Of a DNA stretch of 47,792 nucleotides, positions 26,808 to 35,326 are shown piece by piece. Within the stretch, counting starts at the first letter, position 1. Each line of letters opens with the position of its first letter. Under the pieces are notes generated by a model. The model ran no database searches. It worked only from the letters and a program-made list of their open reading frames with translations, and was not told the DNA's origin. The DNA is taken from NCBI GenBank assembly GCA_903930585.1, contig CAIYZD010000180.1, positions 1 to 47,792 of the forward strand. Reading direction: 5' to 3'. Origin of the DNA: an uncultured Geobacteraceae bacterium (GTDB lineage Bacteria > Desulfobacterota > Desulfuromonadia > Geobacterales > Pseudopelobacteraceae). Position numbers and translations under genes: made by a program.

Positions 26808-26925
26808 GTAGTCACCCCTTGATGTGTGCTGTCAATAAACAGAATTATTCTAAGTATATTTTATTATTTGGTTTTCCGGCAGTCGGAATATGAATGATTA
26901 TACGGTAGGTAAAATGCCTGATCAT

Positions 26926-27056
26926 CTGTAGGCATTATAACTACAGATGCAGCCACACAACAGATGATATATGTATTTTATGCTTCATGTAAATCAGCAT
27001 AATACTTTTTATTTTTAAGTATTTACGGGTGAGATACTGTAGGAGATCTCCTACAG
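26926..27056. promoter_or_regulatory. Regulatory region with CTGTAG...CTACAG palindromes (copy B)
   Basis: The 300-nt gap between the LysR relic and the 3' end of sbcC holds a perfect 20-bp palindrome, CTGTAGGAGATCTCCTACAG (27037-27056), and a looser inverted repeat, CTGTAG-N9-CTACAG (26926-26946). Forty-eight nt before the perfect palindrome is GTAAATCAGCATAATACTTT (26989-27008), exactly as in copy A at 17996. On the minus strand it could drive the LysR relic; on the plus strand there is no gene, only the sbcC end. Confidence 0.6.
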
Positions 27057-27107
27057 GACGGGGGGATAAGTCGTTATTCATCACCTCCCGGATGCTCCGT
27101 ACTGCAC

Positions 27108-30100
27108 CTAGTCGCCATAAATCTGCCTGCACCCTGGGCCGCTCAGGGTGCTGCGTCCGGCACTGCCCGCTTCCAGCTGGATCTGAGTACCGATACGTTC
27201 TTTAAGCGCCGGGACATGCGAAATAATGCCGATCAGCTTCCCGTCCTGCTGCAAGCCGGAAAGGGTTTCAAGAGCAGTTTCAAGAGCATCTTCGTCAAGG
27301 GTTCCGAACCCTTCATCGAGAAACAGCGAATCGACGCGCACATTGCGACTGGTCATGCCGGAGAGGCCGAGGGAGAGTGCCAGGCTGGCGATAAAACTTT
27401 CGCCGCCGGAAAGGTTCTTGGTGGTGCGGACCTCACCAGCCTGGTAGTTGTCGATAACATTGAGTTCCAGCGGTTCGCTGTTATCACGCACAAGGATATA
27501 ACGGTCACTCATCTTCTGTAACTGGCGGTTGGCATGGGCAACCATCAACTCAAACGTCAACCCCTGGGCAAAATTGCGAAATTTCTTCCCGTCTCCGGAA
27601 CCGATCAACGAGTGCAAGCGTTCCCACCGTTCACACTCTTTCTTCTGCAGTTCGAACAACTGCAGCCGCCCCTGAAGGCGTTGCTGCTGTTCGGCGTGCT
27701 GACGCAAGCTTTGTTCGACTGCTCCCGATGCTTTCTGAAGCTCACTCAATCGTCCTGAAACTGTGCCGATCTCTTCCCGTATCAACTCAAGCGGTTTGTC
27801 GGTCAACTCTTTATCCAACTCGGCCACTAACGTTTCAGTGCGATCCAGGTAACGGGTCTGAAGTGCGGTTTCGTCACTGCGCAAGAGCTCCGCCATGCAT
27901 ACAAGGGAATCATACTTTTCCTGCGGCAGGCACGCCCGCACAAATGCAGCTTCATCGGCAAAACCGGCCTCAATCAGGTGCCGGGAGAAGACAGATTCCA
28001 GTTCGGCACGCTGCCCGCCTCGTTGGGCGATGGAGAGTGTCAACCTTTCAATCTGCCGCAGCACTCCGTCAACTCCGGCGCGAAGGCTGTGCTGTTCCTG
28101 CGCCGCCGCTTCGCGCAGCTCACCCGCCTGCCGGAACAGATCGTTCAGCAGTTTTTCCTCCGTATCCGGATTGCGTTCTCCATACCGTTCCAGACGCTGC
28201 TCTATCAGCATATCCCGCTGACTGTTTCTCTCCCGCAGATGTTGTTCCTTTTCAACAAGCACCTTTTCCGATTCAGCAAGGAGAGCCTGACATTTTTCCC
28301 GTTCGGCAACAGCATCTGTTCGCTCTTTTTCCAATCGTTCTCCGGTCTGTACCCGTTGAGCGTATGCAGTGCGGCGTTCGGTCAGAACGGCCAGCAGTTC
28401 ATCAGCCCTGTCCGGATCAATATCCCGGCAGCCGTATGCGGCAACGGTACGTTCGACTTCGATAAGTGCCCGTTCATAATCAGCACGGAGCATCCCGGAT
28501 TCTTCCTCCAGACGCGTACGCTCCGACAGCGCATTTTCATGTCCCAGTCGGGCGGCCAGCAGCGTTCTGTCACGTTCTGCACACTCATCCCTGAGTTTGG
28601 CGAGTGCTGCCTGCGCATTCCGTTCTTCAAGCTCTTTTTGTTCCACGCTCCGGATTATGCCATGCCGTTCGGACAACTCCCGGCGGCTCGCATCCGATTC
28701 AAGCAGAACAATCTCCGGCCACGACGCGGCATCGGCAGTTACACCGATTTCCGGAAAAGCACCGGTGCAGAACAGTTCATCACGTTCCTGACGCTCGCGA
28801 AGTTCCTGCTGAACCTGAACGGCCTGAAGCTGGTCCCTTTCGACCAGGACCAGTTCCAGCGTGAGAGCGGAAAGCTGTTCGCGCACCTTTTTCGCTCCGT
28901 CAAGAGCCAGCTCCAGCTCTTGTCGGGTTTCATCAAGGTGTGGAATGGTTCCAGTCGTATACGGATGGTCACAGGAACCGCAGAGTGGACACGGCGTGCC
29001 ATCAACCAGCTGCTTTCGATCTTCTTCCAGAGTGCGTACCCGGTTGAGCAGCAAGACGTTATCCTGCAGACGGCAGACAACCTGTTCACGCAGTTCACTC
29101 TCCCCGGACAGCGCTTCATGCTGGTGTATAATGGCATGCCGTTTGAGCTCAAGCGTTTCTTTCAGCCGTTGCAGCTCTACACGTTTTGGTGCAGTTTCTT
29201 CGATCCGTGCCACGGATTCCTGAATCGCTCCGAGACGATTCAGCCTGGCCGCTACCGTTTCCGCTTCACTGCGCAACGCGGAGAGAGTCTGTCCCTGCAA
29301 CAGGGAGTAGCGTTCGGTGCATATTTCTGCCAGTTTATTCTCAGCCTCGGTAACAGCATGGTGCGCCCCCTGCCACTCAGATTCAGCAATGTTGCATGAG
29401 TGCGTGGCGTTCTTGATTCGCTCTGACTGCCGCGCAAGCCCGGCTTGTACATCGTGCTGTCGTATATAGAGCGCCTTGAGAGATTTCAGTTGCTGTTCGA
29501 TTCCGGTCAACGCCTCGGCCAATCCGGCTTCGCTCTTGTGCGTTTCCAGAAAAGCCGCGATACGTTGCAACTCATCACCGGTTTCACTCAGGCGGTGATC
29601 GCACTTTTCAATCTCCGTACGGTAATCGCCATTGCGGCGAGCTGTTTTTTCGATATCTGCTGCCAAGCCCTGTAACTGGATTCGGGCTTCGCCAAGCTTG
29701 ACGTCCAGCTCACGCGTCGTTCGGATCAGCTCCGCCTCCTCTCTCTGCCGGTCTCCTACGCTCTTAAGAGCCGCTTCTGCCCGTTCCAGCGCTTCAAAAG
29801 CGCTCTGCCAGCCGAGTTGCAACCGGGGGTGACTCTCGGTTGCAACTGCCAGTTCTGACCGGTCCCTTTCCTCCTGTGTCCGGAGAGCACAAATGTGGGC
29901 GTAGTCGCCGCCCCGTTTCAAGGCATGACCGGCCTGTTCCAAGAGTTCCAACTCCGGTAGGGCCGACGCTTTACGTGTTTCAAACGCATGCCGGTCCAGT
30001 TCCAACTGGAGAAGTTCACCTTCCAGAGTCGCAATCCTCTCCCGCCATTGTTCGGCTTCGCGAAGTATCCGGACATCGGCGGTCAGAGCTCTTTCCGCCA

Positions 30101-30788
30101 GTTGAAAGTCCGATCTTTCACGAAGCAGCGCTTCAACTTCAGGAGGAGACAGCAGGTTAATGCCATCAAGTTCGGAACGCATCTCCCCCACCCTTTTGCG
30201 CTCTTCGGAGGTGCGTTCATGAACCTTAATGGAAATTCGACTATAGATCGTGGTACCCGTAATCTGCTCCAGAATAGGAGCGCGTTCGTCGGGACGGGCC
30301 TGCAAAAAAGCGGCAAAGCTCCCCTGTGCCAGTAACATCGATCGGGTGAAACGATCAAAATCCATGCCGGTGACATCCTCAACCTTGTCAACAACGGCCC
30401 TCAATTTCGATTCAAGAATCATCCCGCTTTCAGCCTCGGCAATCTCGTGTCGGGGGGACTGTAACTGTCCACCCGCCTGTTTACGCGAACGGTGCTGGCT
30501 CCAGTGACAGCGGTAGTGTCCTTTGGCCGTTTCGAACTCAACCTCGGCAAAGCATTCGCCAGTCTGCCGCGACATGATTTCATTTTCGCTCTGGGTGATT
30601 CTGGCAAGCCGGGGAGTCTGGCCGTACAAACCCAGGCAGATGGCATCGAGGATGGTACTCTTCCCCGCTCCGGTCGGTCCGATGATGGCAAAAATACCGC
30701 TGGAAACATAGTCGGGATGAGTAAAATCGATATCCCACACACCGGCAAGTGAATTCAGATTCTTGAAACGGAGCCGGAGGATTTTCAT
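27108..30788 (-). CDS. sbcC: Exonuclease SbcC (Rad50-like) subunit
   Basis: 1226 aa. This is the SMC-like ATPase of the SbcCD nuclease that cuts DNA hairpins and protein-blocked ends. The N-terminal ABC half has Walker A in IGPTGAGKSTILDAI (~res 36-50). Long Glu/Arg/Gln-rich coiled coils run from ~200 to ~1000. The zinc-hook motif CPLC (residues 600-603) sits at the apex. The C-terminal half has the ABC signature NLSGGESFIASLALSLGLS and Walker B SLFLDEGFGTLD. The start overlaps the sbcD stop by 4 nt. Both ends are complete. Confidence 0.96.
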   Translation of the reverse strand: MKILRLRFKNLNSLAGVWDIDFTHPDYVSSGIFAIIGPTGAGKSTILDAICLGLYGQTPRLARITQSENEIMSRQTGECFAEVEFETAKGHYRCHWSQHRSRKQAGGQLQSPRHEIAEAESGMILESKLRAVVDKVEDVTGMDFDRFTRSMLLAQGSFAAFLQARPDERAPILEQITGTTIYSRISIKVHERTSEERKRVGEMRSELDGINLLSPPEVEALLRERSDFQLAERALTADVRILREAEQWRERIATLEGELLQLELDRHAFETRKASALPELELLEQAGHALKRGGDYAHICALRTQEERDRSELAVATESHPRLQLGWQSAFEALERAEAALKSVGDRQREEAELIRTTRELDVKLGEARIQLQGLAADIEKTARRNGDYRTEIEKCDHRLSETGDELQRIAAFLETHKSEAGLAEALTGIEQQLKSLKALYIRQHDVQAGLARQSERIKNATHSCNIAESEWQGAHHAVTEAENKLAEICTERYSLLQGQTLSALRSEAETVAARLNRLGAIQESVARIEETAPKRVELQRLKETLELKRHAIIHQHEALSGESELREQVVCRLQDNVLLLNRVRTLEEDRKQLVDGTPCPLCGSCDHPYTTGTIPHLDETRQELELALDGAKKVREQLSALTLELVLVERDQLQAVQVQQELRERQERDELFCTGAFPEIGVTADAASWPEIVLLESDASRRELSERHGIIRSVEQKELEERNAQAALAKLRDECAERDRTLLAARLGHENALSERTRLEEESGMLRADYERALIEVERTVAAYGCRDIDPDRADELLAVLTERRTAYAQRVQTGERLEKERTDAVAEREKCQALLAESEKVLVEKEQHLRERNSQRDMLIEQRLERYGERNPDTEEKLLNDLFRQAGELREAAAQEQHSLRAGVDGVLRQIERLTLSIAQRGGQRAELESVFSRHLIEAGFADEAAFVRACLPQEKYDSLVCMAELLRSDETALQTRYLDRTETLVAELDKELTDKPLELIREEIGTVSGRLSELQKASGAVEQSLRQHAEQQQRLQGRLQLFELQKKECERWERLHSLIGSGDGKKFRNFAQGLTFELMVAHANRQLQKMSDRYILVRDNSEPLELNVIDNYQAGEVRTTKNLSGGESFIASLALSLGLSGMTSRNVRVDSLFLDEGFGTLDEDALETALETLSGLQQDGKLIGIISHVPALKERIGTQIQLEAGSAGRSTLSGPGCRQIYGD

Positions 30789-32017
30789 GCTGCCCCCTGA
30801 CCGGCTTCTTCGTATAATGCGGCAACTGTCTCGTGAAACAGCGCCACCAGTTCTGCCTGCTGTTCCTGCGGAACATCGTGGGCGTTAAGACAGCGGGCAA
30901 ATACATCGTCAACCGTGAGATCATCCAGAGTTTCTTCCGTTGCCATCCGGCTCAAGGTCCGCTGCACCAGGCGCATATTCTTTGTCCGCAGAATTTCCAG
31001 TGACGTGCCGTTGATCAATTCGCGTAACCGTTCCTGTAAATCGCCGACAACCTCCTCACCTTCATAAATCACCTCCAGCCACACCGGAGCAGGCTCATTT
31101 TTATAAGCGGCAATTCGTTCGACGATCTGCTTCCAGTCGCCACGTAGCGTTGCCAACTGCTGAAACACCGGAACCGTTATTTCCCGTACCGTTACCTCTT
31201 CAACACCCGCATTCACCATAAGCACAATCTTGCGTTGTCCCGCCTCACCAAAACTCATCGGGATCGGTGCTCCCGAATACCGACGGACGTCAGAGCCGCC
31301 CACCTGTTGCGCCACATGCAGATGACCAAGAGCAAGGTAATCGTAACAATCGGGAAATATTTCAGCCCGTACCTGTCCGAGGCTCCCCACGTACAACTCC
31401 CGCACGCCATCACCTTCGATCGTGCGGCCGCCGCTGGTGAAAAGATGCCCCATCGCGATAATCGGCAGGTTTCCGCCATGGTCTGCACGAATGGCAACGG
31501 CAGTTTCACCCACCTCCCGGTAATGATCGCGGATACCCTCCACAAGCTTACGACTTTTGTCTTCAAAGGTTTCGCCGGCCTCGGCGCGACGGATATCGCG
31601 ATCACGCAGATAGGGAACGGCACAGACGATTAATTCCGCCCTGCCATCGGCATCGTGCAGTACCACCACTTCATCCTCTGTCGCCTCGGTCATGCAGCCA
31701 ATCACATGAACATCAAGATGGCGCAGTACCTCGCGCGGGGCATTGAGAAGGGATGGCGAATCGTGATTTCCTGCCGTAATCACCACGTGTCGGCACCCCG
31801 CTCCCGCAACGCGGCAGAGGAAGCGGTAATAGAGCTCCAAGGCCCGATTGCTCGGCGTTCCGTTATCAAAGACATCACCGGAAACCAGCAGCGCCTCGAT
31901 TCCTTCGGACTCAATGCTACCGATCAGCCAATCGAAAAACCGGGAGAATTCCTCGTACCGTTTACGACCATACAGGGCACGTCCTATGTGCCAATCCGAC
32001 GTGTGCAGGATTTTCAT
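30785..32017 (-). CDS. sbcD: Exonuclease SbcD (Mre11-like) subunit
   Basis: 410 aa. Calcineurin-like metallophosphoesterase motifs are all visible: HTSDWHIGR (~5-13), LVSGDVFDNG (~44-53), TAGNHDSP (~81-88), and the later AMGHLF and ALGHLH histidines. It provides the Mn-dependent nuclease activity of SbcCD. The 4-nt overlap with sbcC indicates translational coupling. It is divergent from mazG across a 142-nt gap. Confidence 0.96.
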   Translation of the reverse strand: MKILHTSDWHIGRALYGRKRYEEFSRFFDWLIGSIESEGIEALLVSGDVFDNGTPSNRALELYYRFLCRVAGAGCRHVVITAGNHDSPSLLNAPREVLRHLDVHVIGCMTEATEDEVVVLHDADGRAELIVCAVPYLRDRDIRRAEAGETFEDKSRKLVEGIRDHYREVGETAVAIRADHGGNLPIIAMGHLFTSGGRTIEGDGVRELYVGSLGQVRAEIFPDCYDYLALGHLHVAQQVGGSDVRRYSGAPIPMSFGEAGQRKIVLMVNAGVEEVTVREITVPVFQQLATLRGDWKQIVERIAAYKNEPAPVWLEVIYEGEEVVGDLQERLRELINGTSLEILRTKNMRLVQRTLSRMATEETLDDLTVDDVFARCLNAHDVPQEQQAELVALFHETVAALYEEAGQGAA

Positions 32018-32159
32018 GAAATACTTATTCCTTTTAGCAAAGAATGCAATCGTATCCGGGATCTTGTTTTCTTACGGTAAAGAACGTATAACTTCTCGCG
32101 ATACTACTCTACTCTGCATAAATTCCACAACAGATCATATCGGAAAAAAGGGAATCACC

Positions 32160-32954
32160 ATGAACCACCCATACAGTTTCGAACGCCTCGTATCGATCAT
32201 GCAACAGCTCCGCGCCCCCGGCGGTTGCCCCTGGGACGCGGAACAGACCCACGAGAGCCTGACTCGCTATCTGCTGGAGGAAACCTACGAAGTCATGGAA
32301 GCTATTGACGAAAAATCTCCCCAACATCTCAAGGAAGAGCTGGGAGATCTGCTGCTGCAACCGGTTTTTCACGCAGCAATTGCCGCTGAGTCAGGCCACT
32401 TCACCATTGACGATGTTATTGCGACACTCTGCGATAAGCTGATAAGGCGTCATCCCCATGTATTTGGCGACCTTGAAATCAATAGCAGCGACCAGCAGAT
32501 AGTAAATTGGGAGAAGATCAAGAAACAGGAAAAAGGGGACGAACGGCCATCGGCTCTTTCGGGAGTTCCCGACCATCTTCCGGCTCTCCTGAAGGCTCAC
32601 AAAATAAGTGAAAAAGCATCACGGGTCGGATTTGACTGGGAACATGCCGACCAGGTATTTGCCAAAGTCATGGAGGAACTGCACGAATTTGAAGAAGCAT
32701 GGGCCGGGGGAGATCCGGCGCGTATGGAAGACGAAATGGGTGACTTGCTGTTTGCAATTGCAAACCTGGGGAGATTTTTACAACTCAATCCGGAAGAAGC
32801 GCTGCGTAAAACCATAAACCGTTTTCAAAAGCGTTTCTGCCATGTCGAAGCCGAGTTGCTCCGCCAGGGAGTGCCGATGCAAAACGCCACACTTGAAGAG
32901 ATGGATGAGCTCTGGGAACAGGCAAAACGTGCCGAGCGTGTGAGTAAAATATAA
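32160..32954 (+). CDS. mazG: Nucleoside triphosphate pyrophosphohydrolase MazG
   Basis: 264 aa from the ATG at 32160; the open frame extends further upstream, but only from here does it match the family (YSFERLVSIMQQLRAPGGCPWD). Two tandem MazG domains are present, with the metal-binding LLEETYEVMEAI and GDLLL in the first, and VMEELHEFEEAW and DEMGDLLFAIANLGR in the second. It hydrolyses (d)NTPs to NMP and pyrophosphate as a house-cleaning enzyme and, in E. coli, modulates ppGpp. It is divergent from sbcDC. Confidence 0.96.
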   Translation: MNHPYSFERLVSIMQQLRAPGGCPWDAEQTHESLTRYLLEETYEVMEAIDEKSPQHLKEELGDLLLQPVFHAAIAAESGHFTIDDVIATLCDKLIRRHPHVFGDLEINSSDQQIVNWEKIKKQEKGDERPSALSGVPDHLPALLKAHKISEKASRVGFDWEHADQVFAKVMEELHEFEEAWAGGDPARMEDEMGDLLFAIANLGRFLQLNPEEALRKTINRFQKRFCHVEAELLRQGVPMQNATLEEMDELWEQAKRAERVSKI

Positions 32955-32976
32955 TGTGGCACCACGATGTCACTGT

Positions 32977-33041
32977 TTTTACACAATTGTTATTTTTATC
33001 CACAAAAATTGTGGAAAACTTGTGGAGAACATTGTGGACGC
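32977..33041. other. Cluster of DnaA-box-like sequences
   Basis: Within 65 nt of the 237-nt gap between mazG and ogt: TTTTACACA (32977-32985, +), TTATCCACA (32996-33004, +, the perfect E. coli consensus), TTTTCCACA (33010-33018, -), TTCTCCACA (33021-33029, -) and the partial GCGTCCACA (33033-33041, -). A sixth box, TTATACACA, lies at 33209-33217 (-) inside the end of ogt. An AT-rich stretch follows (33050-33125), with a small palindrome ATAGGA-TAC-TCCTAT. It could be a replication origin or a DnaA-titration/regulatory site. dnaA itself is not in the window. Confidence 0.6.
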
Positions 33042-33191
33042 TATGCAAAAGCAATATTTTTACAACTGTTTTGTCCAAAATGCCGTTTTTTTATACATAG
33101 GATACTCCTATATATTTCAACAAGTTACAGTCATTGCTGTAAAAATAGGGAGTTGCGTTGTCAAGCTCTTTTTGCACTGCACGTAATTTTG

Positions 33192-33740
33192 TTACTGATG
33201 AGAAGTTCTGTGTATAACTGCATGATGTCTAATGGCTAACACCCCTTTGAATTCAACACCTTCCATCTGTAACAGCGCCTTTTTTGTACTCTCTCCACCC
33301 GGTGCTGAAAAACCGGTCAGTCGTCCATCCGATGCGACGACCCGGTGACACGGGATAATAATCGGAACCGGATTTGAAGCCAACGCCCCCCCCACAGCCC
33401 GGGCCGCATGAGGCGAGCCGCACATATGTGCAACCTCCCCATAACTGCATATTTCGCCAAATCCAAGGGTGCGAATTACCTTCAGGACCGTGCGCCGAAA
33501 CGGAGTTATGGCGTCAAATAATACCGGAATCGAGCTGAAATCAATACATTCACCCTGAAAGTACCTCTCAAGCATATGAGCAACCTGGACCGTTGTTTCA
33601 GACGACTCGAATTCAGGCAACGTGACCGGGGCTGTCGTTTGATTGCAACTCAAATCCGGTATTTCAACTTTTACCACCCCATGATCGGCGGCATACACGA
33701 TTCCGGCTCCATAACGGGTTATAAATTGCGAACAGTACAT
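33192..33740 (-). CDS. ogt: Methylated-DNA--protein-cysteine methyltransferase
   Basis: 182 aa. The active-site motif PCHRVV (in IIIPCHRVVASDGRLTGF) contains the acceptor cysteine that takes alkyl groups from O6-alkylguanine. The winged-helix part (FGEICSYGEVAHMCGSPHAARAVGGAL) is typical. The N-terminal ~85 residues form the variable Ogt/Ada domain. It is a suicide repair protein. murJ ends 6 nt upstream on the same strand, so the two are probably co-transcribed. Confidence 0.94.
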   Translation of the reverse strand: MYCSQFITRYGAGIVYAADHGVVKVEIPDLSCNQTTAPVTLPEFESSETTVQVAHMLERYFQGECIDFSSIPVLFDAITPFRRTVLKVIRTLGFGEICSYGEVAHMCGSPHAARAVGGALASNPVPIIIPCHRVVASDGRLTGFSAPGGESTKKALLQMEGVEFKGVLAIRHHAVIHRTSHQ

Positions 33741-33746
33741 CTTTTC

Positions 33747-35315
33747 CTATCCTTTCTTCAGCTTCCTGCGCAACAGCGCTACCGCATCAAGCGCTTCTTC
33801 GGAGCGCAACAATTTCACCGTAACCATGTACAGAATGAACCCGCAGAGTATCGAACCACCGAGAACAGAACCTTTCAGCAATTTATGTCCCGCTTGGGAC
33901 CAGTCAACAAACGAGCAGCTGTACCATACCGCTGTCGCCATCGGAAGCGATGCCGCAGTCGATTTCAGAGCCGTCCGCATAATCCTGCTCCCGTCAAAAG
34001 CCCCGAGCTTGCGCCTCAAGAACCAGAACAGCAGCAGCATGTTGCAGAACGCGGAAACTGTCGTCGCGAGGGCCAAACCGCCATGTTTGAGAGGCCCCAT
34101 CAAAGCGATGCTCACGCAGAAGTTGATAACAAATGATATAAACGCGGCATATACCGGAGTTTTTGTATCTTTGAGCGCATAAAACACCGGTGCCAGCACT
34201 CGCGTCAAGGCAACAAACGAGAGACCCATGGAATAGTACATTAGTGCCAGGGCCGAATTGGCAACCGTTTCATAATTGAAAGCGCCCCCCATGAATATAA
34301 GGCTGAAAACAGGGGTTGAACAGGCCATCAAACCGGCCATGGCAGGAATGGTGATAAAAAGCGTCAAGCGCACCCCGAAAGAGAGTGTCTCTTTCATACC
34401 GGCCATATCCCCCTCAGCGGCCTGCCTGCTCATCGACGGCAGCACCGCCTGTGCCACCGACACGGTAAAAATTCCTTGAGGAAACTCAAACAGCCGCTGG
34501 GCATAGTAAAGGTACGAAACACTTCCCTGTGGCAGGAAAGAGGCCAGAATGGCGCTGACAGCAATATTCAGATAATAGACCCCAACTCCGAATATCGACG
34601 GCAGCATCAGCACGGCTATACGGCGAACTTCAGGAGATTTGAAGCTAAAATCCGGAGTAACCGGAAATCCTTTACTCCAGAGAACCGGCAGTTGCATGAT
34701 CAGCTGGACACAACCGCCAATTAATACACCGACTGCCAGTGCAGTGATGGGAGCTTCGAAGAATCCACGCAGGCAGAGTGCGGCAACTATCATGGAAATA
34801 TTCAGGAAAACGGTCGATATGGCTGGAGTAAAAAAGTGCCGGACTGTATTGAGAATCCCCATACAGAGGGCGACCAGGCTGATAAAGAAGATGTAAGGGA
34901 ACATCAGGCGGTTGAGAAGTACCGTCAACTCGAATTTCCCCGGCACAGCCTGGAAACCGGGAAACATCAAACCGACGATCAGGGGGGAAAAGAGAATGCC
35001 GGCCAGGGTGATGGCCGCCATGATTATGGTTAGCAGGGTGAAACAGGTATTGGCAAGTTCACGGGCCTTTTCTTCTCCATCCTGGGACAGGGTTGCCGAA
35101 AAGGTCGGAACAAAGGCGGACGTCAGAGCACCTTCGGCAAAAAAGCGGCGCAACATGTTGGGAATTTGAAATGCCGCAAAGAATGCGTCGGTAGCCAGAC
35201 CCGCACCGAACAGGCGCGAAACGACCATGTCCCGCACCATCCCCATGATGCGGGAAAGCATCGTGGCACTGCCCAGAATCCCCGCGGCCCTGGCTATCTT
35301 CCGTTTTTCCGACAT
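33747..35315 (-). CDS. murJ: Lipid II flippase MurJ (MviN)
   Basis: 522 aa with about 14 hydrophobic segments. The family N-terminus (ILGSATMLSRIMGMVRDMVVSRLFGAG) and FFAEGALTSAFVPTF are clear. It moves the peptidoglycan precursor lipid II across the inner membrane. thrC ends 11 nt upstream on the same strand, and ogt follows 6 nt downstream. Confidence 0.96.
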   Translation of the reverse strand: MSEKRKIARAAGILGSATMLSRIMGMVRDMVVSRLFGAGLATDAFFAAFQIPNMLRRFFAEGALTSAFVPTFSATLSQDGEEKARELANTCFTLLTIIMAAITLAGILFSPLIVGLMFPGFQAVPGKFELTVLLNRLMFPYIFFISLVALCMGILNTVRHFFTPAISTVFLNISMIVAALCLRGFFEAPITALAVGVLIGGCVQLIMQLPVLWSKGFPVTPDFSFKSPEVRRIAVLMLPSIFGVGVYYLNIAVSAILASFLPQGSVSYLYYAQRLFEFPQGIFTVSVAQAVLPSMSRQAAEGDMAGMKETLSFGVRLTLFITIPAMAGLMACSTPVFSLIFMGGAFNYETVANSALALMYYSMGLSFVALTRVLAPVFYALKDTKTPVYAAFISFVINFCVSIALMGPLKHGGLALATTVSAFCNMLLLFWFLRRKLGAFDGSRIMRTALKSTAASLPMATAVWYSCSFVDWSQAGHKLLKGSVLGGSILCGFILYMVTVKLLRSEEALDAVALLRRKLKKG

Positions 35316-35326
35316 GCCGCTGTCAA

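Noticed and set aside
27978-29399. Long plus-strand frame (473 codons) inside sbcC
   Set aside because: It lies wholly antisense to the clear SbcC coding frame, shows no domain and has the composition expected from the opposite strand of a Glu/Arg-rich coiled coil.
32956-33239. Plus-strand frames in the mazG-ogt gap
   Set aside because: AT-rich, no ribosome-binding site, no family resemblance; the gap is better explained by the DnaA-box cluster.
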